This document shows, one piece after another, positions 23,789 through 32,457 of a stretch of 64,000 nucleotides of DNA. How positions within the stretch are numbered: position 1 is the first letter of the stretch; every line of letters begins with the position of its first letter. The translations under genes and the position numbers were made by a program. The notes beneath the pieces are model-generated. The model saw nothing but the letters and a program-made list of their open reading frames with translations, was not told where the DNA came from and ran no database searches. Source of the DNA: Paenibacillus tepidiphilus (lineage in GTDB: Bacteria; Bacillota; Bacilli; Paenibacillales; Paenibacillaceae); the NCBI RefSeq assembly GCF_008635795.1, contig NZ_VWRQ01000017.1, positions 62,001 to 126,000 of the forward strand, written 5' to 3'.

Positions 23789-26038
23789 ATGATCGAACAG
23801 TATGCGGAAAATTATTCCCGCTTTGAATATAGGGGTGCGGCCGGAGACGTCGGAATGGCTTTTCTGTCCATGGACGAGAGATGGAGCAGCATCAACCCGG
23901 CGGTGACCGGGCTGCTGGGCTTTACGGAGCAGCAATTAACCGGACGGGAATTCAAGGAATTTGTGCATGACGAATCCATTCAGCTTTATACAGACAACAT
24001 AACGGCTTTGCGGGACGGAACTATTCCGTTTTTTGAGTGCAGACTCCGGCTGGCGAGCGCTACCGGCGATCCGGTCCCGGTGCTGCTGCATGTTCTGCTG
24101 GTCCGTGACCCGTCCAGTGAAGCCGGTCTCCATTATGTCGTGCATATGGCCGAACTTGCGGACCAAAGCGTCCCCGGGGTTCCAGTTTCTGAGCTGTACC
24201 CGCTGATTGTTGCCAACATCAGAGATGTTGTGTATTATGCAACGCCGGACGGCATTTGCCGTTACTGTTCACCGTCAGTGACCGAGGTGCTGGGCTATGA
24301 TCCGGGCATGCTCATTGGCCGGGAAATCCACGGACTGGTGCATCCTGATGACAGCTCCAAGCTGGAGCTTCCGCAAGTCATGCAGGAACAAAGGCTGCAG
24401 CTGCGGGTCCGGCATGCCGACGGCAGGTATTTGTGGCTGGAATTTACCCTGCGCTTAATTGAAGAAAGCCGTTACCGCGGAGTATTGGCTGTAGGGCGTG
24501 ATGTAACAGAACGCATGATCGTGGAGCAGAAGCTGCAGGAGACGGTGGAACGCTATACTTCGCTCAAGAAGTATAACCACGACGCCATCATTTCTCTTGA
24601 TCTGGAGGGCAAAATCATCAACGGCAATGAGCAGGCCTGCCAGTTGACCGGATACACGATTCCCGAGCTTGCCGGTACCAGCGTAGGGCTGATTATCGGA
24701 GAAAATCATGTGCACGATGTACTGCAAGATAATCCGGATAATAACTGCAACGAACAGAATATCGACACGATCTGGCACAAGGACGGCCATACGGTGGAGG
24801 TTCTGACCACCATTGCGCCCATTATTATCAATAAGACGAAGGTGGGTTTCTACATCATCGTCAAGGATATTACCGAGCAGAAGAAGCTGTTGATTGCCAA
24901 GGAGGCTGCCGAGAGCACGACCCGGGCGAAGAGCGAATTCCTGGCCATGATGAGCCATGAGATCCGCACGCCAATGAACGGCGTTCTCGGCATGACCGAC
25001 CTGCTGCTGGAGACCAGTGAGCCGGGCTCGGTTCAGCGGGAGTACCTGGAAATCATCCGCCAGAGCGGCGACACGCTGCTGAATATCATCAATGATATTC
25101 TGGATTTCTCGAAGAATGAGGCCGGCAAAACTGCGCTTCACGAAGAATCCTTTGTGCTGGGAACCTGCATTGATTCTGCTTTAGAATTGCTGCTGCTTAA
25201 GGCCGAGGCGAAGCATCTTGCGATTAAAGTCCAAGTGGAACCCAATGTGCCGCAGCGGGTCATTGGCGATGCGGACCGGTTGAAGCAGATTCTCTTTAAC
25301 CTGGTCGGCAATGCTGTCAAGTTCACTGATGCAGGCGGCGTTACGGTTCAGGTGCGGACCGAAGCCAGAATGGAAGAGCGGGTCACGCTCGAATTTACCG
25401 TGGCGGATACCGGTGTGGGTATTCCGGAGGATGCCCGGGAGCGGCTGTTTGAACCGTTCTTCCAAGTCGACCAGTTTATGAGCCGCCGCCATGAAGGCAC
25501 CGGACTTGGTCTTGCCATTACGAAGCAGCTTGTCGAGCTGATGGGCGGAAGCATTACCCTGGATACCAGGGCAGAAGGGCCGGGAGCGACCTTTGTGTTC
25601 ACGGTGAACCTGCGTCTGGAGGAGCATGCCGCCGAAGGCACGGGAGAGCCTTCGGGAACAGCTGTGCAGGGACGCCCGCTGTCGGTGCTGGTCGCCGAGG
25701 ACAATGAGATTAATCAGCTTGTCCTGCGCAAAATTCTGGAGAAGCGTGGCTATAAGGTGGATGTGGCGGCCGATGGCCTGCAGGTGCTGGCGAAGCTTGC
25801 GGACAGCGCTTATGATCTGGTATTTATGGATGTGCAGATGCCTGGCATGAGCGGCCTGGAGGCCACCAGAAGAATCAGGGAGACGCTGCCTCCTGACCGG
25901 ATGCCGGTTATCATCGCTGTAACGGCCAATGCGCTCAAGGGAGACCGGGAGCTGTGTCTGGAAGCCGGAATGGATGAATATATCAGCAAGCCGCTGCGCA
26001 GTGAGGTGCTGAGCCAGGTGATCGGGAAGTTTTTTTAA
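23789..26038 (+). CDS. PAS-rich hybrid sensor histidine kinase
   Basis: A 749-residue protein with no membrane segment, so a cytoplasmic sensor. Domains in order: three PAS units (about residues 15-125, 135-255, 265-365), a HisKA domain with the phospho-acceptor H390 in MMSHEIRTPMNGVLGM, an HATPase_c domain with the N box LVGNAVKFTDAGG and G boxes VADTGVGIPED and HEGTGLGLAITKQLVE, and a C-terminal receiver with the acceptor D681 in VFMDVQMPGM and the lysine in YISKPLR. It would phosphorylate itself and pass phosphate to its receiver and perhaps to the preceding CheY-like protein. Redox or light-type ligands of the PAS domains cannot be read from the sequence. Confidence 0.92.
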   Translation: MIEQYAENYSRFEYRGAAGDVGMAFLSMDERWSSINPAVTGLLGFTEQQLTGREFKEFVHDESIQLYTDNITALRDGTIPFFECRLRLASATGDPVPVLLHVLLVRDPSSEAGLHYVVHMAELADQSVPGVPVSELYPLIVANIRDVVYYATPDGICRYCSPSVTEVLGYDPGMLIGREIHGLVHPDDSSKLELPQVMQEQRLQLRVRHADGRYLWLEFTLRLIEESRYRGVLAVGRDVTERMIVEQKLQETVERYTSLKKYNHDAIISLDLEGKIINGNEQACQLTGYTIPELAGTSVGLIIGENHVHDVLQDNPDNNCNEQNIDTIWHKDGHTVEVLTTIAPIIINKTKVGFYIIVKDITEQKKLLIAKEAAESTTRAKSEFLAMMSHEIRTPMNGVLGMTDLLLETSEPGSVQREYLEIIRQSGDTLLNIINDILDFSKNEAGKTALHEESFVLGTCIDSALELLLLKAEAKHLAIKVQVEPNVPQRVIGDADRLKQILFNLVGNAVKFTDAGGVTVQVRTEARMEERVTLEFTVADTGVGIPEDARERLFEPFFQVDQFMSRRHEGTGLGLAITKQLVELMGGSITLDTRAEGPGATFVFTVNLRLEEHAAEGTGEPSGTAVQGRPLSVLVAEDNEINQLVLRKILEKRGYKVDVAADGLQVLAKLADSAYDLVFMDVQMPGMSGLEATRRIRETLPPDRMPVIIAVTANALKGDRELCLEAGMDEYISKPLRSEVLSQVIGKFF

Positions 26039-26089
26039 CTAATGCCGGCCGCGTGTTTCATCAAGACTTTAATGCGTCGCAATATTCCC

Positions 26090-26118
26090 TTGCATCTCGG
26101 GAGCTTTTTGATTAAGAT
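26090..26118 (+). promoter_or_regulatory. Promoter of the aroA T-box leader
   Basis: TTGCAT (26090-26095), a 17-base spacer and TAAGAT (26113-26118), just before the T-box. Confidence 0.55.
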
Positions 26119-26154
26119 AGCAGAAACTGGTTCAGCAGGCTGTACCGGAATATT

Positions 26155-26465
26155 CCAAGCAAAGACGATGACGAAGAGAGTAAGCGCATAGGACGGATCT
26201 TAACAGGGAAGGCGTGCCGGAGACTGAGAGCACCCACATGAGACGTTTTGCGCCGAAGTTCACTTCGTAGTCGGCCCCTGAAGTGCTCCGAGCTTTGAGG
26301 ACATGCGTAGGGAGGCCCGCGGCCCGCGTTACAGGCATAAGAAGAACGGATTTGTACAGGGCGGTTCATCGCCGCACCTTGCCGGCTGCTGCAGCAGCCG
26401 TGAAGACCGTTTGAATTAGGGTGGTACCACGGCTCCTCGTCCCTTGCGGCGAGGGCCTTTTTGCG
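26155..26465 (+). promoter_or_regulatory. T-box riboswitch before aroA (aromatic amino acid type)
   Basis: Stem I begins GACGATGACGAAGAGAGTAAG (26161 on); the T-box AGGGTGGTACCACGG is at 26418-26432 within an antiterminator closed by CGTCCCT. The competing terminator pairs CCTCG with CGAGG (26434-26454) and is followed by TTTTT. The UGGU bulge predicts a tRNA with discriminator A. Given the gene, tRNA-Phe, -Tyr or -Trp is expected; I could not settle the specifier codon by eye. Confidence 0.88.
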
Positions 26466-26502
26466 TTCATAACATTAATATTGAAAAAGGGAGTGGAAGG
26501 CA

Positions 26503-27582
26503 ATGAGCAATGTTGAATTGGATGAACTTAGAGGGAAACTGGACGGAATCAACGGGCAGCTGCTGGAGCTGATCTCCGAACGCGCCCGGGTGGTCCAGCA
26601 AATCGGGGCCATTAAAGAGAAGCAGGGAGTGCCGAAATTCGATCCGGAACGGGAAAAGCAGATGCTGGAGAAGCTGGTGGCGAGCAATCAGGGGCCTTTC
26701 ACCGGCGGAACGATCCGCACCCTCTTCAAACAAATCTTCTCCGCATCGCTGGATCTGCAGTCGGCCGAGCATAAGAAAAGCCTGCTCGTCAGCCGCAAGA
26801 GCCACAAGGAGGATACAGTCATCGAACTGCCGCTGGGCGTGAAGGTGGGCGGGCTGTCCTCGCTGATGGTGGCGGGACCGTGCTCCGTAGAGAGCGAGCA
26901 GCAGACGCGTACCGTTGCCGCCGCACTGAAGCAGGCCGGCATTAAGGTGATGCGCGGCGGGGCCTTCAAGCCCCGCACTTCGCCTTACGATTTCCAGGGG
27001 CTGGGTATGGACGGCCTGCGGATTCTGCGTGAAGCAGCCGATGAATACGGGCTGCTTACGATCAGCGAGATCGTCGATCCCGCTCACCTGGAACCGGCGC
27101 TCGATTATGTGGACATTATTCAGATCGGCGCCCGCAACATGCAGAACTTCGAGCTGCTCAAGGCGGCAGGGGAGCTGGACAAGCCGGTGCTGCTGAAGCG
27201 TGGTCTGGCGGCGACGATGGAGGAATTCCTGCATGCGGCGGAGTACATCATGTCGCGGGGCAATACGCAGGTCATGCTGATCGAGCGCGGCATCCGCACC
27301 TACGAGAAATGGACGCGCAATACGCTGGATATCTCTGCGGTGCCGATTCTGAAGCAAGAGAGTCATCTGCCAGTGCTCGTGGACGTCACCCACTCGACCG
27401 GACGCAAGGATATCCTGGTCCCTTGTGCCAAGGCGGCGCTGGCTGCCGGAGCGGACGGCATCATGGTGGAGGTTCATCCCGATCCGGCCACGGCGCTCTC
27501 CGATGCCGCACAGCAGCTGAACATCGACGAGTTCAACACCTTCTTCAGCGAAGTGAAGGCTTCCGGTTTGTACCGCGAATAG
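26503..27582 (+). CDS. aroA: Chorismate mutase / DAHP synthase, bifunctional
   Basis: This cytoplasmic enzyme condenses phosphoenolpyruvate and erythrose-4-phosphate, the first step of aromatic amino acid synthesis. Residues 1-90 form an AroQ-type chorismate mutase domain (LRGKLDGINGQLLELISERARVV), which in Bacillus acts as the feedback-sensing part; residues about 105-355 are the class I-beta DAHP synthase barrel with MVAGPCSVES, KVMRGGAFKPRTSPY, QIGARNMQNF, LLKRGL and VDVTHSTGRKD. The fusion and length of 359 residues match Bacillus AroA(G), to which the symbol refers. AAAGGGAGTGGAAGGCA precedes ATG 26503. Control is by the T-box in the leader. A hairpin at 27721 may end the transcript. Confidence 0.95.
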   Translation: MSNVELDELRGKLDGINGQLLELISERARVVQQIGAIKEKQGVPKFDPEREKQMLEKLVASNQGPFTGGTIRTLFKQIFSASLDLQSAEHKKSLLVSRKSHKEDTVIELPLGVKVGGLSSLMVAGPCSVESEQQTRTVAAALKQAGIKVMRGGAFKPRTSPYDFQGLGMDGLRILREAADEYGLLTISEIVDPAHLEPALDYVDIIQIGARNMQNFELLKAAGELDKPVLLKRGLAATMEEFLHAAEYIMSRGNTQVMLIERGIRTYEKWTRNTLDISAVPILKQESHLPVLVDVTHSTGRKDILVPCAKAALAAGADGIMVEVHPDPATALSDAAQQLNIDEFNTFFSEVKASGLYRE

Positions 27583-27720
27583 CTTCCCGGTGTATTTACG
27601 CAGTTTGCGCTGAATGATAGAGAATACAGCAGAAACAAACGCTTACATGAACTGGTTACGCTTTTGTGCAAAGGTTAGGCTGTCGGTTACAATGGGAAGC
27701 ATTGGCGTTGCACCGGACAA

Positions 27721-27743
27721 GGGCCATTCCGGATGGCCCGTTT
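27721..27743 (+). terminator. Hairpin between aroA and the SulP gene
   Basis: GGGCCAT (27721-27727) pairs perfectly with ATGGCCC (27733-27739), followed by GTTT. The ATG at 27733 lies inside this hairpin, which argues against it as the SulP start. Confidence 0.5.
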
Positions 27744-27774
27744 AACCTTAATATGCACAGGAGGAACTTGCAGC

Positions 27775-29238
27775 TTGAAACCCTTACAATTAAATAACAA
27801 CAGCTGGTTCTCGAATACGCGCAGCGATATTCTTTCGGGAATGACTGTAGCGATCGCCCTGATTCCCGAGGCGATCGCCTTCTCGATTCTGGCCGGCGTG
27901 AGTCCGATGGTGGGCTTGTATGCCTCCTTCACGATAGCCATTGTTACGGCATTTGCCGGAGGCCGGCCGGGAATGATCTCGGCGGCTACCGGTGCCATGG
28001 CGCTGCTGGTCGGCAGCCTGGTAGCGGAGCATGGGATTGAGTATTTGTTCGCCGCCACGGTGCTAACCGGAATTCTGCAGATTGTGATGGGCATGCTGAA
28101 GCTTGGCAGATTCATCACCTTCCTGCCGAAGCCGGTGATGACCGGCTTTGTCAATGCGTTGGCTATCCTTATCTTCATGGCGCAGCTGACGCATTTCAGC
28201 GGGCAGAGCTGGGTCATGTATGCCTTGGTGGCCCTGACGCTAGTGATCATTTATACCGTTCCGCGCTTCACCAAGGCGGTTCCGTCTGCACTGGTGGCAA
28301 TTATCATCGTCTCCGTGCTGAGTATTGTCCTGAACCTGGATGTCAAGACCGTTGGTGACATGGGCAGCATTACTTCCTCACTGCCGCCGTTTCATCTGCC
28401 GCAAATTCCGTTTACGCTCGATACACTGCTGATTATTCTGCCGTATTCGCTGTCTCTGGCTGTAGTAGGACTTCTGGAATCGCTTATGACCGCTACCCTG
28501 ATTGATGAAATTACCGGTACGGGAAGCGACAAGAACCGGGAAGCGAAGGGACAGGGCCTTGCCAATATGGTGACCGGATTCTTCGGCGGCATGGCGGGCT
28601 GTGCCATGATCGGCCAGTCTATGGTCAATATGAAATCAGGCGGACGGACCCGGCTGTCCACATTTGTATCCGGCGTATTTCTGCTGATCCTGATTCTGCT
28701 GCTCGGGGATATAGTGAAGCAGATTCCGATGGGGGCGCTGGTCGGCGTCATGTTCATGGTCTCGATCAGCACCTTTGAGTGGGGCTCGCTGAAGTCACTG
28801 GTACGGGTGCCGCTCAGCGACGCGCTGGTAATGATTGTAACGGTCGTTGCAGTGGTAGCCACCGATAACCTCGGTATCGGCGTATTGCTGGGAGTGCTGC
28901 TAAGCGCGTTGTCCTTTGCCTGGAAAATGGCTGCTATCCGCGTATCCTCCCGTACGGACGCCGATGGCGCAGAGGTGAGGTATCAGGTGTCCGGCCCGCT
29001 GTTCTTCGGTACGGCAAGCCATTTCGTGCAGGAATTTAATTATGAAAGTGACCCACAGCGGATCGTCATCGACTTCAGCGGTTCCCATGTGTGGGACCAG
29101 TCAGCGGTAGAGGCGGCGGGCAAGGTGATCGCCAGGTATGCTGTATACGGCAAGGAGGCCGAGATTACAGGACTGAATGCCGAAAGCGCCAGGCTGGTGG
29201 CCCGTATCGGCTTATCTATGTCCGGAGGGCATTCCTAA
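27775..29238 (+). CDS. SulP-family anion permease with STAS domain
   Basis: A membrane transporter of 487 residues for sulfate, bicarbonate or another anion. The SulP signature is in DILSGMTVAIALIPEAIAFS near residue 20, followed by SPMVGLYASF and a run of about 11-12 membrane helices with NMKSGGRTRLSTFVSG in the middle. The C-terminal STAS domain (about residues 385-480) contains RIVIDFSGSHVWDQSAVEA. I chose TTG 27775, preceded by AGGAGG, because the in-frame ATG at 27733 lies within a hairpin and has no ribosome site. The gene stands alone. Sulfate is a reasonable substrate given the sulfur genes nearby, but SulP members vary. Confidence 0.88.
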   Translation: MKPLQLNNNSWFSNTRSDILSGMTVAIALIPEAIAFSILAGVSPMVGLYASFTIAIVTAFAGGRPGMISAATGAMALLVGSLVAEHGIEYLFAATVLTGILQIVMGMLKLGRFITFLPKPVMTGFVNALAILIFMAQLTHFSGQSWVMYALVALTLVIIYTVPRFTKAVPSALVAIIIVSVLSIVLNLDVKTVGDMGSITSSLPPFHLPQIPFTLDTLLIILPYSLSLAVVGLLESLMTATLIDEITGTGSDKNREAKGQGLANMVTGFFGGMAGCAMIGQSMVNMKSGGRTRLSTFVSGVFLLILILLLGDIVKQIPMGALVGVMFMVSISTFEWGSLKSLVRVPLSDALVMIVTVVAVVATDNLGIGVLLGVLLSALSFAWKMAAIRVSSRTDADGAEVRYQVSGPLFFGTASHFVQEFNYESDPQRIVIDFSGSHVWDQSAVEAAGKVIARYAVYGKEAEITGLNAESARLVARIGLSMSGGHS

Positions 29239-29257
29239 TTAAGTATTATCGTTGTTA

Positions 29258-29290
29258 AAAGACCCTGCTCTGAAAGAGCAGGGTCTTTGG
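29258..29290. terminator. Bidirectional terminator
   Basis: AAAGACCCTGCTCT pairs perfectly with AGAGCAGGGTCTTT around a GAA loop. It lies between convergent genes (SulP and the KAS III-like gene) and has A-rich and T-rich flanks, so it can serve both. Confidence 0.9.
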
Positions 29291-29311
29291 CATGAGGTGG
29301 ACCTCAATACA

Positions 29312-30319
29312 TTAATACTGATACAGCATCGTTGGAATCTGCCACCCGGCCCCTACGGACCAGAAGAAAATGTGGTCGCCGCGGTTAATTCTGCCTGATT
29401 CGACGCCACGCTGGAAAGCGATAAACGGACTGCTGGTGGCCGTATATCCGAACTCATCGCCCACATAAATGAACTTCTCATTACTCTCAAGGCCCAGGCC
29501 TTCCTGAATCAGCTCAATGTTCTTCAGCGAGAACTGCGACAGGCAGAAGGCGGAAATGTCATCCGTGGTAAGACCGTTGCGGCGCAGCAGCTCCTTCATA
29601 TCGTTGATCGCCGCATCGACGCATACCGTGCCGTCAAACGGAGTCCAGCGGATACGCATCTGCTCCGGCGTAGTGCCCTCCCGGTAAATGTTCGACAGGC
29701 CGCAAGCCGGGAATACAATATCTGCATGGCCGCTGGAATCGGTGAAATACAGGGAATCCAGCAGACCTCCGGGTTCACTGCTCCGTTCCAGAATAACCGC
29801 AGCGGCGGCATCCCCGAAGTTGGGATACGTAATTTCATCGTCGATGTTGCAGTTAATGGAGCTGTAGTCGCTTCCGACCACCAGCGCATAACGGATAGCG
29901 GGGTTGGCCTGCATATAACGGCTGGCCTGCTCTACGGCGGTTACCATTCCGGCGCAGTTGGCGTTGGAGTCGAAGGTGACCGTCCGGTTCTTGCATTTCA
30001 GATGATTATGTAGGAGCAAAGCGTTGGTTGGGTACGTATACTCCGGCGTCTGTGATGCGAATACAATCATATCCAGCTGCTCGCTGACCATGCCGGCCGA
30101 CTCCAGCACCTTCTGCGCCGCTTTGAAGCCCATAGTCAGCGCATTGTCGCCTTCGCCGTTAACGATATACCGCTTGTCGCGGCCCATTACTTCCAGAAAA
30201 CGTTTGATATCCTTGCCGATCTTCGCGAAATGTTCCAGGTAAAATTCATTGCCTACACTATGCTCGGGATGATAATAAGCGGCGCTGCGGATGCGGATGT
30301 TTTCTGCGGTCTGCTCCAT
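29312..30319 (-). CDS. KAS III-family protein with altered catalytic residues
   Basis: A 335-residue thiolase-fold protein of the 3-oxoacyl-ACP synthase III class, which normally joins an acyl-CoA to malonyl-ACP. The nucleophile region SNANCAGM keeps the cysteine (C122). The second catalytic position, HQAN in FabH, reads LSQFSLKN here (Ser261 for His), and the third, GNTS in FabH, reads GYTATSS (Tyr292 for Asn). The enzyme may therefore catalyse acyl transfer, or carry a substrate, rather than decarboxylative condensation. It starts eight bases after the preceding gene with AGGTGA as ribosome site, so the two form an operon. The natural product or lipid it serves is unknown. Confidence 0.82.
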   Translation of the reverse strand: MEQTAENIRIRSAAYYHPEHSVGNEFYLEHFAKIGKDIKRFLEVMGRDKRYIVNGEGDNALTMGFKAAQKVLESAGMVSEQLDMIVFASQTPEYTYPTNALLLHNHLKCKNRTVTFDSNANCAGMVTAVEQASRYMQANPAIRYALVVGSDYSSINCNIDDEITYPNFGDAAAAVILERSSEPGGLLDSLYFTDSSGHADIVFPACGLSNIYREGTTPEQMRIRWTPFDGTVCVDAAINDMKELLRRNGLTTDDISAFCLSQFSLKNIELIQEGLGLESNEKFIYVGDEFGYTATSSPFIAFQRGVESGRINRGDHIFFWSVGAGWQIPTMLYQY

Positions 30320-30327
30320 AAGTTCAC

Positions 30328-30669
30328 CTACACTTCTCTGATTTCGTAATTTTCCAGTTTAGTGGTGCGGGCAACGCGGCTCAGCTGCATTTTCAGAACT
30401 GGGCTCTTGGCGATGGTGAATATAACCTTTTTGAATCCGGATTCCTTATAAAGGATGTAGCATTGCTCCAGCATAGGCAGCACATCGGGAGAAGAAACGT
30501 TCAGCTTGGTGCAATCCAGGTCGATTTCGTATTCGGTGGGCTGAAATTTGCTTACCGTTTCGTTATACTCCGTAATAAAACGTCCTGCGTCTTCCTCGGA
30601 CATAGTGCCTTCTACTTGTACATTCAATAATTTTGCGGCGGTATCCGTTGCGAATTTAAAACTACCCAT
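30328..30669 (-). CDS. Small STAS-like protein, partner of the KAS III-like gene
   Basis: I do not recognise a named family with certainty. The 113-residue product has an alternating strand-helix pattern: VQVEGTMSEEDAGRFITEYNETV, then YEIDLDCTKLNVSSPDVLPML, then FKKVIFTIAKSPVLKMQLS. This recalls STAS / anti-sigma antagonist folds, where the segment after the acidic strand contains a phospho-serine; here SS is at about residue 54. AAGGAGAG precedes ATG 30669 (minus strand). It is the first gene of a two-gene operon with the KAS III-like gene, and the upstream region carries TATAAT at 30744-30739 as a likely -10. A scaffold or regulatory role for the synthase is possible. Confidence 0.65.
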   Translation of the reverse strand: MGSFKFATDTAAKLLNVQVEGTMSEEDAGRFITEYNETVSKFQPTEYEIDLDCTKLNVSSPDVLPMLEQCYILYKESGFKKVIFTIAKSPVLKMQLSRVARTTKLENYEIREV

Positions 30670-30880
30670 CTGCGTAAACTCTCCTTATAAATTATTAGTG
30701 TAAAAATAAGTTAAAGAAAATAATGGAATATCATGCCTGTAATTATACCGGGTTTCAAACTTTTAAAAAAGGATTTTTTTGCAGTATTACACTTTTTATT
30801 TTGGATTTTAATAAATAGGAATAAATACCCTTACGCTTCAGCTGCATAGAGAGTAAAATACGGCAAACCGCCTGTCCGGC

Positions 30881-30909
30881 TTTCCAAAGCCGCCCGCTAT
30901 TGGTATGAT
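30881..30909 (+). promoter_or_regulatory. deoC promoter
   Basis: TTTCCA (30881-30886), 17-base spacer, TATGAT (30904-30909), about 43 bases before the deoC start. Confidence 0.5.
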
Positions 30910-30951
30910 TAAGAGCGAGTGAGCACATTCGCAACCATGGAGGAATTAACA

Positions 30952-31629
30952 ATGAGTCAAATTACATTATCCGGGATCATCGACCATACGCTGCTGAAGG
31001 CGGATGCCCGTAAACAAGATATCATCAAGCTTGCAGAAGAAGCCAAAGCGTACAAGTTTGCTTCGGTCTGCGTCAACCCTGCCTGGGTATCCGTCGCCTA
31101 TGAAGTCCTGAAGGATACACCCGATGTCAAGGTGTGCACCGTAATCGGCTTTCCGCTGGGAGCGTCGACGCCGGAGACCAAAGCCTTCGAGACAGCAAAT
31201 GCAATTGCAAACGGTGCAGGTGAAGTAGATATGGTCATTAATATCGGGGCACTCAAGGACGGAGACGACGCGTTGGTGAAGCGCGATATCGCCGCTGTCG
31301 TAGATGCAGCCCGCGGCAAGGCGCTGACCAAGGTCATTATTGAGACCTGCCTGTTGACCGATGAGGAGAAGACCCGTGCCTGCAAGCTCGCGGTGGAAGC
31401 TGGAGCGGACTATGTGAAGACTTCTACCGGTTTCTCAACCGGCGGAGCGACCAAAGAAGACATCGCATTAATGCGTGCGGCAGTTGGCCCTGAGATCGGT
31501 GTGAAGGCTTCCGGCGGTGTGCGCAGCGCCGAGGATGCACAGATTATGGTCGAAGCGGGAGCCACCCGGATCGGCACCAGCGGCGGCGTAGCCATCGCCA
31601 AGGGCGAACGGAACGAAAGCGGCTATTAA
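30952..31629 (+). CDS. deoC: Deoxyribose-phosphate aldolase
   Basis: This cytoplasmic class I aldolase splits 2-deoxyribose-5-phosphate into acetaldehyde and glyceraldehyde-3-phosphate in nucleoside breakdown. Visible blocks are IDHTLLKADA near the start, FASVCVNPAWV, VCTVIGFPLGAST, EVDMVINIGALKDG, KVIIETCLLT, DYVKTSTGFSTGGAT with the Schiff-base lysine, and VKASGGVRSAEDA. The length of 225 residues is typical. GGAGGAATTAACA precedes ATG 30952. It is not linked to other nucleoside genes here; a terminator follows. Confidence 0.95.
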   Translation: MSQITLSGIIDHTLLKADARKQDIIKLAEEAKAYKFASVCVNPAWVSVAYEVLKDTPDVKVCTVIGFPLGASTPETKAFETANAIANGAGEVDMVINIGALKDGDDALVKRDIAAVVDAARGKALTKVIIETCLLTDEEKTRACKLAVEAGADYVKTSTGFSTGGATKEDIALMRAAVGPEIGVKASGGVRSAEDAQIMVEAGATRIGTSGGVAIAKGERNESGY

Positions 31630-31663
31630 TTGCAGCAAGGCCTGCTGCGGCAGGGGCAATGTG

Positions 31664-31696
31664 CAGGGGAACGGCTGAAGGCTGTTTCCCTGTTTG
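31664..31696 (+). terminator. Terminator after deoC
   Basis: CAGGGGAACGGC (31664-31675) pairs with GCTGTTTCCCTG (31681-31692) with two G-U pairs, followed by TTT. Confidence 0.6.
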
Positions 31697-31747
31697 GGTT
31701 AGAAGCATGAATCTTATGTATATGGCTGTATAGAGAGGGGACAACCG

Positions 31748-32263
31748 ATGGAGGCTCTTACCTTTCCGGAGCTGGAGACACGGCGGCTAAAGCTAAGAAT
31801 GCTGACTCTGGCCGATGGGGAAGCGGTGTGGAGGCATTTTGCGGACGAAGAGGTTGTAAGGTTCATGGATATTGAGCCATGTCACAGCCTTGAGGATGCG
31901 CTGGAGATTATCCAATTTCATCTGGACGATTCCGGCTGCCGCTGGGGACTGTTCGCTAAAGATACAGGCAGACTGACGGGAACCTGCGGATTTCACTGCT
32001 GGACACGGGAACCCGAGGCCAAAGCGGAGCTCGGCTATGACTTATCACCTGCTTACTGGGGGCAGGGGCTGATGGCTGAAGCGCTGGCTGCTGTGATCGC
32101 CTTCGGTTTTGCGCAAATGGGCCTTGCCATGATTGAAGCAACCGTAGAACCGGATAATTTACGGTCACTGCGCGTGCTTGAAGGACTGGGGTTTCAGCGG
32201 AGCGACGAACTCGCCGATGGCCTGGTTTATTATTCGTTAAATGCTCCCGGACAACGGGAATGA
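31748..32263 (+). CDS. GNAT acetyltransferase, RimJ/RimL-like
   Basis: A 171-residue acetyl-CoA-dependent N-acetyltransferase. The opening FPELETRRLKLRMLTLADGEAVWRHF is characteristic of the RimJ/RimL branch; ELGYDLSPAYWGQGLMAEAL holds the acetyl-CoA binding loop (Q/GxxG/A) and VEPDNLRSLRVLEGLGFQR the C-terminal strand-helix. AGAGGGGACAACCG precedes ATG 31748. The members modify ribosomal proteins, antibiotics or small amines; the substrate cannot be told. It stands alone. Confidence 0.87.
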   Translation: MEALTFPELETRRLKLRMLTLADGEAVWRHFADEEVVRFMDIEPCHSLEDALEIIQFHLDDSGCRWGLFAKDTGRLTGTCGFHCWTREPEAKAELGYDLSPAYWGQGLMAEALAAVIAFGFAQMGLAMIEATVEPDNLRSLRVLEGLGFQRSDELADGLVYYSLNAPGQRE

Positions 32264-32457
32264 TAACAGGAAGGTCCAAGAATTGTATGCGCTTACCTTT
32301 GCTGAATAATGCCGTTAATCTCTTGGCGGAATTGTATCCCATAAAACAAAGTGGAATAATGAGATTTTTTTCTTTTCAAATGACACGGATTGTGAGAGAA
32401 TAGTACCAATTATTGATGTTAAACATTGCCATTCTCAATTACAGGGGAGGAATACCG

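Noticed and set aside
32264..32457. S-box or T-box before metY
   Set aside because: None of the conserved S-box or T-box words is present; only a plain leader with a ribosome site.
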